DNA of 49,738 nt from Gammaproteobacteria bacterium (GTDB lineage: Bacteria; Pseudomonadota; Gammaproteobacteria; SZUA-152): the NCBI GenBank assembly GCA_021647705.1, contig JAKIUF010000033.1:1-49738 (forward strand). Direction: 5' to 3'. Position 1 is the stretch's first letter; every line of letters begins with the position of its first letter. The notes below the pieces were generated by a model. The model searched no databases. It was not told the DNA's origin and worked only from the letters and a program-made list of their open reading frames with translations. Position numbers and translations under genes: made by a program. Below, one piece after another: positions 8,381 through 15,454 of the stretch.

Positions 8381-8949
8381 TGGTCTATTACAAGATCAAA
8401 GCCACCTTCAGTAGCTTTCTTTATAAATCCAATATGCCCGGAATAACTCCTTGCTGTTTTGTGGCGATCATTCAGCTGTTTGTAAAGCCTGTTTGGCGTA
8501 TCCAGCCCAGGTATACTTCTTCCAGTAATGCCTGCATTTGTGAATGCTTCAGATGCATGTGTCGAACAATTATCACCAACTAACCTGAAGCCCCCCGGAT
8601 TAATTTTGAGCCTTACCCAGAATTTTTTAAATAATGATGCTTCCATTTCAGTTACTGTAATGATTAAAACCGTGGATTTGGTTTTATATTTTTTGGCATA
8701 ATCCAGATCGACATAATATGGGCGATGCACCTGAAACAACCTGTGATCGTAAACAATACCATCCATACCAAAACCACTACTACCACCGCTACCACTTGTA
8801 CCTTGACCTTCTCCAAAAAAACCAACGGGTGAACCATCAGCTAAAATCACATCAGCATGTTGAGCTAACAAGTCAGGCTCATGGTCTACACCTATCTTTC
8901 CCCGTACAATCAGCGCCACTTTAGTTCCGTCAAAAACTATTGTTTCCAA
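8377..8949 (-). CDS. Putative permuted papain-fold (NlpC/P60-like) hydrolase effector, TTG start
   Basis: 190 residues. The start is TTG at 8949, placed 7 bases after AGGAG; the upstream ATG at 8991 would span that ribosome site. A His-containing strand (QHADVILADGSPVGFF, His31) precedes a Cys motif (GDNCSTHA, Cys128). This is the His-then-Cys order of permuted papain-fold enzymes such as YiiX/LRAT-type proteins. A Gly/Ser-rich loop lies at 46-61. There is no signal peptide, so delivery would have to be by another route. It is coupled to the exported protein encoded at 7943-8380. Peptidoglycan amidase or peptidase toxin is my inference; a simple enzyme of unknown role is the alternative. Confidence 0.5.
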   Translation of the reverse strand: METIVFDGTKVALIVRGKIGVDHEPDLLAQHADVILADGSPVGFFGEGQGTSGSGGSSGFGMDGIVYDHRLFQVHRPYYVDLDYAKKYKTKSTVLIITVTEMEASLFKKFWVRLKINPGGFRLVGDNCSTHASEAFTNAGITGRSIPGLDTPNRLYKQLNDRHKTARSYSGHIGFIKKATEGGFDLVIDQ

Positions 8950-9005
8950 TTTATTACTCCTGTAAATACGAGCATCAAAATAGCAGAACACCTTATTCCA
9001 TTATA

Positions 9006-9566
9006 TTATCGACCTGAACAAATATATTGCAAAACTGGTCCATCTTGTTCCTCAGAAAAACTTAGGTATGCTATCTCTAAAGTTTTTCCATCTTTATGAA
9101 ATTTTTTTGGCTCCCCAATACCCAATGCGTAAAGATTTCCTTCTACTGTGTACCGAATTTTCTCAACATCACTTCTATTGCGAAGCCCTTTGTAAGAAAA
9201 CCTGAACTGATCACCACAAAGAAATTGAGTCATTTTTTTAGGTGGAATAAATGGTGACTTCCCAGCCTGATAGGATGTCAATGTAATTTTTTCCAGATTT
9301 TCCTTAAGCTTATTCTCATACTGTGTAAAGCTGTTATCGTCATCCAACATTCCATTTTGTTGGGCAGTAGCTAATTCTAATATTGGCCTCAGCAAGTCTG
9401 TCGCAGGTCCCTGTTTATTTTCAGGCAAATCAGATATCGCATTAGTAATTATTATTTTAATGACGTCAGTAGAATCACTCGCATTAGATTGCCCCATCAT
9501 ATATCCAGAAACACCAATTCCTGCAACCGTTGCAAACGCTGCGGATATTGAAATAAACTTACTCAT
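9006..9566 (-). CDS. Membrane-anchored or secreted hypothetical protein of the toxin island
   Basis: 186 residues. The N-terminal hydrophobic segment (FISISAAFATVAGIGVSGYM, 4-23) is a signal anchor or uncleaved signal. A helical middle (ILELATAQQNGMLDDDNSF, then YENKLKENLEKI) is followed by a C-terminal beta-rich part with two cysteines (FLCGDQFRFSYKGL and YICSGR). No family recognised. It lies between the first toxin/immunity unit and the hydrolase pair, in the same direction, with AT-rich codon use. It may be another periplasmic-facing immunity or accessory protein; this is only context. Confidence 0.55.
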   Translation of the reverse strand: MSKFISISAAFATVAGIGVSGYMMGQSNASDSTDVIKIIITNAISDLPENKQGPATDLLRPILELATAQQNGMLDDDNSFTQYENKLKENLEKITLTSYQAGKSPFIPPKKMTQFLCGDQFRFSYKGLRNRSDVEKIRYTVEGNLYALGIGEPKKFHKDGKTLEIAYLSFSEEQDGPVLQYICSGR

Positions 9567-9588
9567 CTTTTATAGTCCTTAACATAAT

Positions 9589-9611
9589 AAAAAAGGAGAC
9601 GTTAATTTTCT
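9589..9611 (+). repeat. Diverged REP-like motif (AAAGGAGACGTTAATTTTCT)
   Basis: Similar to the GGGGACGTTACTTTTATT motif at 7914-7937, with GGAG replacing GGGG. It sits in the 111-base gap upstream of the 9006-9566 gene. Part of it (AAAAAGGAG, with CTCCTT at about 9640) could form a weak hairpin. Confidence 0.35.
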
Positions 9612-9677
9612 ATCTGTCTAGCATTGAAATGGGCAACATCTCCTTATTATGTATTTCAGCTTACCCAACTCGTTTAA

Positions 9678-9953
9678 TTATTCACTTACAAGTAACCATT
9701 CACCACTCTGAGCTTCTTCAGAAGATAATTCAACAGTGTCCCGAGTTTCAAAGGCTTTTTGATCCAGGTTTGCCTGCTGATTTAACATCTTCCGCTCACC
9801 AGATATTGTTAGAGTCTGCCGTATTTCATCACCTAAGATTAAACGAAATTGTTTCCCTATTATGCTGAATTTAGGGTTATAGCCACTGCACACCAAGACC
9901 GTAATTCCACCAGATAACTCAAATTTTTCAGTAATATTCATTTTTATACTCAT
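9678..9953 (-). CDS. Small hypothetical protein; candidate immunity protein for the 9956-10911 zincin-type toxin
   Basis: 91 residues from the ATG at 9953, which follows AGGGG by 8 bases; a GTG at 9959 would overlap the upstream stop but is too close to that site. Soluble and beta-rich, with no signal peptide (MSIKMNITEKFELSGGITVL, then LVCSGYNPKFSIIGKQFRLI). No recognised family. It lies immediately 3' of the toxin frame, separated by two bases. Cytoplasmic location and position fit a cognate immunity protein. Evidence is positional only. Confidence 0.55.
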   Translation of the reverse strand: MSIKMNITEKFELSGGITVLVCSGYNPKFSIIGKQFRLILGDEIRQTLTISGERKMLNQQANLDQKAFETRDTVELSSEEAQSGEWLLVSE

Positions 9954-9955
9954 GA

Positions 9956-10911
9956 TCACAGCCCCTTATCTTTTAGTATCTGCAATATCTGAATATCTTC
10001 ATCACTTAACCCCAGCATTTTTTGGTGTCTGATCATAAAGTCTTTAACATGCGTCTCCGCACTACCAAGACCACTAATTCCCAATCGATCAGTAATCCCC
10101 AATCGCGTTTGAGTTCCATGTAAAAACTCTTCTATGACAGCTGCTTTACTTGGATTTTCTCTGAGAAGGATATGGGTATTGTTGACACCACCGACAGACG
10201 CTTCGGCTTCAAAGTAATCAAGCATGCGAAGTTCCTCCGATCCTGGCTTTGCAATAACAACATCGCGCTTATTCGCAACTGCTGATATTAGCTCGGAAGA
10301 AGCAGGCTCAACCCCCATCAAATCATCGGGACTACGCATATTAATTTTATTTGGACCAACACTCTCAACTTCTATCGTATTCATATCTCTGGAAGTATTC
10401 AACTCAACCGGAGACCGAGGTGGTGGTTCATACCCCGGTTCCTCATGCGGCCCCAATGTCGTGGTCCAACTCGCTGGCAGAAATTCTTCCTTTTTCGTAC
10501 CTGACTTTGGCCACGGCAAGTGATGATTACGTTCGTGCGGCTGAAGCCAGCTACCCGTTCGATAGACGACTAATTCACCCGAGCCGATTAACTGAATAAC
10601 ATAATCTTTACCGCCTTCCGGAGTATAATTCTTACCTTTTAGCGTACTGGAGCCCCTTTCCTCATCAGAAAAACAGTCACTCTTATTGAGAACGGAACGC
10701 CAGGTCGGGCAACACCCTCGATACCGAAAAAAGTGTATTCATTGATAAACTGCTCAAGCGCATCTGCATTGGGAAAGGTTTTTATCGGAAATGAAACAGA
10801 TCCCGTCAGCGGTCGGGCAATACTGAATACGTTACCCTGTTTGTCGTAACCCCCAACCCTTTCCAGTTGCCACCGGATATCATTTTCGTCGTTATCGTCA
10901 AAAAAACCCAT
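9956..10911 (-). pseudogene. Polymorphic toxin, copy 1: shared N-terminal domain plus zincin-like C-terminal domain, frameshifted
   Basis: The ATG at 10911 opens the same N-terminal domain as the 12880-13884 protein (WQLERVGGYDKQGNVFSIAR, then ALEQFINEYTFF). The frame then leaves the family at an A-run (10727-10732) that has 6 A here and 7 A in the paralogue. Restoring one base gives a continuous 318-residue protein through RYRGCCPTWRSVLNKSDCF, the linker EEFLP...LGPHEEPGY and a distinct C-terminus. The C-terminal roughly 90 residues contain VIEEFLHGTQ (EExxH) and a downstream AETHVKDFMIRH. That pattern resembles zincin-like metallopeptidase toxin domains (Tox-MPTase4 type). As it stands, products of 90 and up to 187 residues are possible. 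It may be a true pseudogene, a phase-variable gene, or a sequencing error. Confidence 0.72.
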
Positions 10912-11022
10912 CCAACTTTTCCTTTTGATTCAGACGTTAACGCAATAAGCTTTTGGGATTACTGATCCGACGCTACCTCAGTCATAGGGGCAAAAAATCA
11001 TGCCCACCCTGTCCTTGTCACT
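10378..11022 (-). repeat. Duplicated promoter/N-terminal module, copy A (copy B at about 13380-13990)
   Basis: DNA from the proline-rich linker (LGPHEEPGY) back through the N-terminal coding part and about 105 bases upstream closely matches copy B. The upstream match includes GATTCAGA, AACGCA, TAAGCTTTTG and AAAAAATCATGCCCACCCTG. The match ends at CTCGTCA/CTTGTCA next to the nuoN stop in copy B and next to REP repeats in copy A. The C-terminal coding parts do not match. Edges are approximate. Confidence 0.75.
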
Positions 11023-11025
11023 CAT

Positions 11026-11101
11026 CGGAAGCAAGGGGGTCATTGCTTGATATTGCACTTCAGCGGAAGCAAGGGGGTCATTGCTTGATATTGCACTTCA
11101 G
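11026..11101 (+). repeat. Tandem 2 x 38-base REP repeat at the 3' end of RAYT 2
   Basis: Units 11026-11063 and 11064-11101 are identical (CGGAAGCAAGGGGGTCATTG, then CTTGATATTGCACTTCAG). The second unit contains the transposase stop codon. Together with the inverted copies at 12045-12066 and 12318-12338 they form REP ends around the transposase gene. Confidence 0.85.
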
Positions 11102-12019
11102 CATCGCCCTTTTCCGCAACCGTGAAGGCTGCCCAATCTCCATTGCTCGCTGGATATGAGAAACTCTGGATGGCGATACCCCAAATAAATCAGCGACCTT
11201 TTTTAGTGGCATATTCGCCGAGCGCCGTAATAACCAGGCGGCACAATGGTAGGCTTCTGCATGTGACTTCGACAGGATTTCAGCTACTTGAAGCGAATAT
11301 ATTTGACTGATACAGGCCAGTACGGCGACTTTGTCAAGGCGTGTTGGATGCAGTTGCCGCTTAGGGACATTCGCAGGACTTTGCTTGCGGGCAAGCTTTT
11401 CCATCCGCGCTAAAAAATCATCCTCGCCCAAATAAATCTGCCCTCGCAATTGCCCCCACGGCGATGCCTGACCTATACCCTGTTGCACAAATTCCCTGTA
11501 GCGCTTGCGCGCTTCGACTTGTTTGTAGGCAAGCTGTTTCCAAACTGGCTTTACTTGCAGCCATGCGGGCGACGCTATTATTCCAGCTGTTGCCCGATAA
11601 TTGCTCCAAGACCAGTCCTGCGCTGCCTTGACCATTCCTGCACGCACGGGGTTGAGCACGATGTAGCGACTGAGTTCCAGAAAATAACTGTCTTTATCCA
11701 CGACAATGCTTTTGTAGCGCCCCTGGAGAACATGCCCCACCCGACCATGGCGGCGGTTAAATGCCTGCGTATAAACTTGATTGAGCCTCCGCATGCCTTT
11801 GCTTAAGTTCGCCTCCGGGGTCTCAATCAGCAGGTGATAATGATTATCCATCAAGCAGTAGGCGTAACATAACCATCCCTGCTGGTCTATTTCTCTCCCC
11901 AGTAAATCCAAAAACAATTTACGGTCATCATTATCTTGATAAATCGCGGCTTGCGCATTACCTCGCGCTGTTAGATGGTAAAGACCACCCGCAAACTCTA
12001 ATCGTAATTGTCTCGCCAT
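11078..12019 (-). CDS. REP-associated tyrosine transposase with C-terminal helix-turn-helix, RAYT 2
   Basis: 313 residues. The Y1 domain spans about 1-150: MARQLRLEFAGGLYHLTARG, the HUH motif DNHYHLLIE near 59-66, a likely catalytic Tyr in NQVYTQAFNRRHG, then VGHVLQGRYKSIVVDKDSYF and YIVLNPVRAG. The C-terminal third carries a DnaA/Trp-repressor-like helix-turn-helix (MPLKKVADLFGVSPSRVSHI, about 270-290). It acts on REP hairpins as a single-strand nuclease/transposase. Its last codons (NIKQ-stop) are encoded by the REP repeat itself. All key residues are present, so it is probably functional. It is a different subfamily from the 6010-6693 gene. Confidence 0.93.
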   Translation of the reverse strand: MARQLRLEFAGGLYHLTARGNAQAAIYQDNDDRKLFLDLLGREIDQQGWLCYAYCLMDNHYHLLIETPEANLSKGMRRLNQVYTQAFNRRHGRVGHVLQGRYKSIVVDKDSYFLELSRYIVLNPVRAGMVKAAQDWSWSNYRATAGIIASPAWLQVKPVWKQLAYKQVEARKRYREFVQQGIGQASPWGQLRGQIYLGEDDFLARMEKLARKQSPANVPKRQLHPTRLDKVAVLACISQIYSLQVAEILSKSHAEAYHCAAWLLRRSANMPLKKVADLFGVSPSRVSHIQRAMEIGQPSRLRKRAMLKCNIKQ

Positions 12020-12040
12020 GCTGGCAATATGACCGGGCAG

Positions 12041-12292
12041 CTATGCAAAGTCAAGCAATGACCCCCATTTTCCACTTAAATTCGCTTCCGGGGTCTCAAT
12101 TAGCAGGTGATAATGATTATCCATCAAGCAGTAGGCATAACATAACCATCTCTGCTGGTCTATTTTTCTCCCCAGTAAATCCAAAAACAATTTACGGTCA
12201 TCATTATCTTGATAAATCGCGGCTTGCGCGTTACCTCGCGCTGTTAGATGGTAAAGGCCACCCGCAAACTCTATTCGTAATTGTCTCGCCAT
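12041..12292 (-). pseudogene. Truncated copy of RAYT 2 (N-terminal 75 residues)
   Basis: The 83-residue frame is nearly identical to the first 75 residues of the neighbouring transposase, ending after ETPEANLS. It then runs into the REP sequence (GKWGSLLDFA-stop). The HUH motif is kept but the catalytic tyrosine is lost. The DNA match extends upstream of the ATG through CATGCTGGCAATATGACCGG to the next REP, so the repeat unit is about 260 bases with a constant offset of 273. The junction falls exactly at a REP. Confidence 0.88.
12045..12066 (-). repeat. REP motif between RAYT 2 and its truncated copy
   Basis: The minus strand reads GGGGGTCATTGCTTGACTTT followed by GC. It is inverted relative to the 11026-11101 pair when viewed around the transposase gene. 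It lies 26 bases upstream of the RAYT 2 ATG and also supplies the stop of the truncated copy. Confidence 0.8.
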
Positions 12293-12317
12293 GCTGGCAA
12301 TATGACCGGGCGGACAT

Positions 12318-12338
12318 GCAAAGTCAAGAAATGACCCC
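12318..12338 (-). repeat. REP motif upstream of the truncated RAYT copy
   Basis: The minus strand reads GGGGTCATTTCTTGACTTTG followed by C, one base different from the 12045-12066 copy in the core. It provides the stop codon of the short frame 12324-12476. A further GGGGTCAGACTTCGAT tag lies near 12506-12522. Confidence 0.75.
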
Positions 12339-12476
12339 TTTTCTTCCCTTTAACTCCGACTCATCATACTCACTTTTTAACGATTCTAAGTCTTGTGTTG
12401 TAAACCCCAAAAACTCACTCACATCATCCACGTAATATAACTTGTGAAGGGGTATTTTTAAGAAATCCATATTCAT
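12324..12476 (-). pseudogene. 50-residue frame, probably the 5' stub of an orphan immunity-like gene cut by a REP
   Basis: The ATG at 12476 (a second at 12470) opens an acidic frame (MNMDFLKIPLHKLYYVDDVS, then EFLGFTTQDLESLKSEYDES). It ends inside the REP motif as GRKGVIS-stop. The size, acidity and place right after the 12575-12865 immunity candidate suggest the start of another immunity gene whose 3' part was lost when the REP/transposase unit arrived. A short genuine gene is possible. No family recognised. The remaining bases between 12477 and 12574 show no gene. Confidence 0.4.
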
Positions 12477-12574
12477 AATGATTAAAATCCTGCTCCCATA
12501 TCAACGGGGTCAGACTTCGATCGATTTAGATAATTTCCAAGAACATGGAATAGCATGGTGTGTATTATCTGGAC

Positions 12575-12865
12575 TTACCCCGTAGCACTTGTGTACTCGC
12601 TCAAATAAATATCTAAAAAATCCTCTAATATTTTTTGTGCTTTCTCAATAGAATCTACTTGATATCCACTTTTATTAATCAAAGCAATTACTTCGTTATT
12701 TCCATCTCTACAAGATTTAATTGCAGAATTCAAAGCGCCTATACAAGTGTTATGATATTCCAAGTCATCTTCACTTACTGAAACCATCATTTCAGCCGCC
12801 TCTTCGAGCGACTGTTGATTAACCGTCGCTGAAAACAAATCACCTAAATTTTCCTGCCAGCTCAT
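12575..12865 (-). CDS. Small acidic protein; candidate immunity protein for the RNase A-like toxin
   Basis: 96 residues, strongly acidic and all-helical in pattern (MSWQENLGDLFSATVNQQSL, AAEMMVSVSEDDLEY, IEKAQKILEDFLDIYLSEY). No signal peptide, so cytoplasmic, as needed against an RNase. A good ribosome site (AAGGGGGA) lies 8 bases before the ATG, and the gene starts 14 bases after the toxin stop. This position, size and charge are typical of immunity genes of polymorphic toxins. No named immunity family is recognised. Confidence 0.65.
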   Translation of the reverse strand: MSWQENLGDLFSATVNQQSLEEAAEMMVSVSEDDLEYHNTCIGALNSAIKSCRDGNNEVIALINKSGYQVDSIEKAQKILEDFLDIYLSEYTSATG

Positions 12866-12879
12866 ATTAAAAATCCCCC

Positions 12880-13884
12880 TTAAAATGGATGGGCAGTGTG
12901 AATCAAATAACCACCCTTGCCGTCTGGTATCAACACTGTATTAACATTTTCAAGAGATCTAGTAACTTTTACTACAGAATTACCAGATGAAGAAACTTCA
13001 AAGCCCGTTCCCAAGTTACCTTGCTCCGGATTGTGCTCGAAAGCTTTAGGAACCCCGGCTTTTGGATTTGATGCCAACCATACATTAATTGACTTCTGAT
13101 TAGTTTGAATAGAGTCTGCTATTACAGACTCCATAGTTGCTCTATCATCAAATCGAGTCCTAACCCCTGAACGGCCTTTATCGATCAGCTCTGTTTGCAC
13201 GCGATTAGTGATGAATTCATCCCTAACATTTGGACCATGACGTTCAAGAGGGTGTGTTGGCTTAGTTAATTTCCCATTAGGTTTAACTAATTTAGCACCT
13301 TCAGTAGCACTCAACCCCCCGGGTTGTGATAACGTTGTTGAAGTTTTGTTTTGACCAACACCGTCCTCCTCCATCGTACTTGCATCCCTAACGGGCGGCA
13401 CATACCCCGGTTCCTCATGCGGCCCCAATGTCGAGGTCCGACTCGGTGGCAGAAATTCTTCCTTTTTCGTAGTCGACTTTGGCCACGGCAAGTGGTGATT
13501 ACGATCTTGTGATGGAATCCAGCTACCGGTTCGATGAACAACTAATTCACCCGAGCTGATTAGCTGAATAACATAATCTTTACCGCCTTCCGGGGTATAA
13601 TTCTTACCTTTTAGCGTACCGGTGTCCCTTTCCTCACCAGAAAAACAGTCACTTTTATTGAGAACAGAACGCCAGGTCGGACAACACCCCCAATACCGAA
13701 AAAAAGTGTATTCATTGATAAACTGCTCAAGCGCAGCTGTGCTGGGAAAGGTTTCTACAGGAAATGAAACAGACCCCGTAAGCGGTCTGGCAATACTAAA
13801 TACGTGACCATGCTTGTCGTAGCCCCCAACTCTTTCCAGTTGCCACTGGGTACGATCTTTATTATTGATTCCAAAATCCACCAA
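12880..13884 (-). CDS. Polymorphic toxin, copy 2: shared N-terminal domain plus CdiA-type RNase A-like C-terminal domain
   Basis: 334 residues, intact. Residues 1-160 form the domain shared with the 9956-10911 gene: WQLERVGGYDKHGHVFSIAR, ALEQFINEYTFFRYWGCCPT, SSGELVVHRTGSW, then a linker with HEEPGY. I do not recognise this domain; it lacks a signal peptide, PAAR, LXG or Rhs features. Residues 205-334 look like the bacterial CdiA-CT RNase A-like toxin: THPLERHG with candidate catalytic His near 211-216, an R-F-D...A stretch, TNQKSINVWLAS, and a C-terminal NTVLIPDGKGGYLIHTAHP. Such domains cleave RNA in target cells. The gene starts about 120 bases from the nuoN stop and is followed by a candidate immunity gene. 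Confidence 0.78.
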   Translation of the reverse strand: MVDFGINNKDRTQWQLERVGGYDKHGHVFSIARPLTGSVSFPVETFPSTAALEQFINEYTFFRYWGCCPTWRSVLNKSDCFSGEERDTGTLKGKNYTPEGGKDYVIQLISSGELVVHRTGSWIPSQDRNHHLPWPKSTTKKEEFLPPSRTSTLGPHEEPGYVPPVRDASTMEEDGVGQNKTSTTLSQPGGLSATEGAKLVKPNGKLTKPTHPLERHGPNVRDEFITNRVQTELIDKGRSGVRTRFDDRATMESVIADSIQTNQKSINVWLASNPKAGVPKAFEHNPEQGNLGTGFEVSSSGNSVVKVTRSLENVNTVLIPDGKGGYLIHTAHPF

Positions 13885-13990
13885 ACCGTTCCTTTGATTC
13901 AGATTTTAACGCAGTAAGCTTTTGAGATTATTGACCCGGTATCGCCCTCAGCCACATGGGTAAAAAATCATGCCCACCCTGCCCTCGTCA
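13380..13990 (-). repeat. Duplicated promoter/N-terminal module, copy B (copy A at about 10378-11022)
   Basis: Matches copy A from the HEEPGY linker codons through the N-terminal coding part and the leader up to CCTCGTCA, 14 bases short of the nuoN stop codon. The leader carries TAAAAAATCATGCCCACCCT, related to the GTGGGCAT...ATGCCCAC hairpin seen at 45097-45119. Because copy B reaches into the nuoN trailer, copy B is probably the original position and copy A the derivative, or both were inserted here. Confidence 0.72.
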
Positions 13991-14003
13991 TGTCACTCGG
14001 CAT

Positions 14004-15449
14004 TCATCCAATAGCCGCCGTACACAACGCCAGCAAACTACCCGGAGCCAGACCAAGAAACAGAATACCCAGACCGTTGGCGGACAACACCACTTTCATA
14101 TCCATACTGGTTTCAATGGGCTGTGTGTCTTCTGCTTTGTCAAAGTACATGAGCTTGATGACGCGCAGGTAATAAAAGGCTCCGATGATCGAAAATATCA
14201 CGGCAACCACGGCGAGCCATGTCAGCCCGGCACCGATAACCGCTTGCAGTACAGCAAATTTTGCGTAAAAACCCAATGCGGGCGGTACCCCGGCCATGGA
14301 AAACATCAGGATCATCATCATAAAGGCAAACCACGGGCTGCGATCATTCAGGCCTTTGAAGTCATCCAGTTTGTCTGCTTCAAAGCCGGCACGGCTCAAC
14401 AGAATAATAATGCCAAACCCACCCATACCCATTAATGCATAGACAATAACGTAGAACATCGACGCTGAATAACCGGCCTGGGTACCTGCCAATATGCCTA
14501 ACAATAAAAAGCCCACATGGGAGATGGTCGAGTAGGCCAGCATGCGTTTAATGTTTGTCTGGGCAATGGCAATCACATTGCCGACGAGCATGGACAGTAC
14601 CGCCATGATAATCAAAATGTCCTGCCACTGTGCGTGCAGGTCTCCCAGTCCTTCAACCAGCAGGCGCATGATCATGGCGAAAGCGGCAATTTTGGGTGCG
14701 GTACTGATAAACAGAGTAACCGCAGTGGGTGCGCCGTGATAAACGTCGGGCACCCACATATGAAACGGCACTGCACCGAGTTTGAAGGCCATGCCAACAA
14801 TCACCAGCACCAGTCCAAGTCCCAGTACCATCTGTTTCGAATCTTCCAGTCCGACTATGGCGGTGTGTACGCCACCAATGTCCAGTGTGCCGGTAATACC
14901 GTAGATCAATGACATACCGTATAACAACATGCCGGATGCCAGCGCACCCAGAACAAAGTATTTCATTGCTGCTTCAGTGGCTTTCGAGGAGTCCCGCTGA
15001 AATGCCACCATGGCGTACAGTGACAATGACAACAGTTCAAGTCCCAGATAGAGGGTCAGCATGCTGTGTGCGGATATCAGTACCATCATGCCCAGCACAG
15101 CGAACAATCCAAGAACGAAATATTCGCCTTTGAAAATGTTTCGGGCCAGCAGGTAGTCACGGGAATAAATAAAGGCAACCGCCGTCACCAGATAAACAAA
15201 GACTTTTAAGACATCGCCCATGGTGTCACTGACAAATGAGCCGTCAAAGGTGTAGACCGTTTCAGGTGTGTGCATGGCTACGGTGAGCGCGGCAGTGACA
15301 CCCAGTGTTGCCAGTGACAACAGATAGGTCAATACGCGGTTTTTGTCGCTGATAAACAAGTCTGCAAGCAAAATAATGCACGCCATGGTCAGCAGGAAAA
15401 TCTCCGGCAAAGCGGGCATTAAATCGGGCATTTGAAAATTATTTGGCAT
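14004..15449 (-). CDS. nuoN: NADH-quinone oxidoreductase subunit N
   Basis: 481 residues, about 14 membrane helices, an antiporter-like (Mrp-type) proton channel of the complex I membrane arm. [20 protein letters not shown] contains the conserved glutamate of helix 5. [20 protein letters not shown] and [17 protein letters not shown] are the conserved channel helices with key lysine and histidine residues. It is the last gene of the nuo operon, starting 5 bases after nuoM. Full length for the family. Confidence 0.97.
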   Translation of the reverse strand: MPNNFQMPDLMPALPEIFLLTMACIILLADLFISDKNRVLTYLLSLATLGVTAALTVAMHTPETVYTFDGSFVSDTMGDVLKVFVYLVTAVAFIYSRDYLLARNIFKGEYFVLGLFAVLGMMVLISAHSMLTLYLGLELLSLSLYAMVAFQRDSSKATEAAMKYFVLGALASGMLLYGMSLIYGITGTLDIGGVHTAIVGLEDSKQMVLGLGLVLVIVGMAFKLGAVPFHMWVPDVYHGAPTAVTLFISTAPKIAAFAMIMRLLVEGLGDLHAQWQDILIIMAVLSMLVGNVIAIAQTNIKRMLAYSTISHVGFLLLGILAGTQAGYSASMFYVIVYALMGMGGFGIIILLSRAGFEADKLDDFKGLNDRSPWFAFMMMILMFSMAGVPPALGFYAKFAVLQAVIGAGLTWLAVVAVIFSIIGAFYYLRVIKLMYFDKAEDTQPIETSMDMKVVLSANGLGILFLGLAPGSLLALCTAAIG

Positions 15450-15454
15450 GGTTA

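Noticed and set aside
10700..10760. Programmed ribosomal frameshift in toxin copy 1
   Set aside because: The intact paralogue reaches the same frame with one more A and no shift site; a simple indel explains the difference better.
11026..11101. Tandem 38-base repeat considered as a CRISPR remnant
   Set aside because: Units are directly adjacent without spacers, match REP sequences elsewhere in the window, and no cas genes are present.
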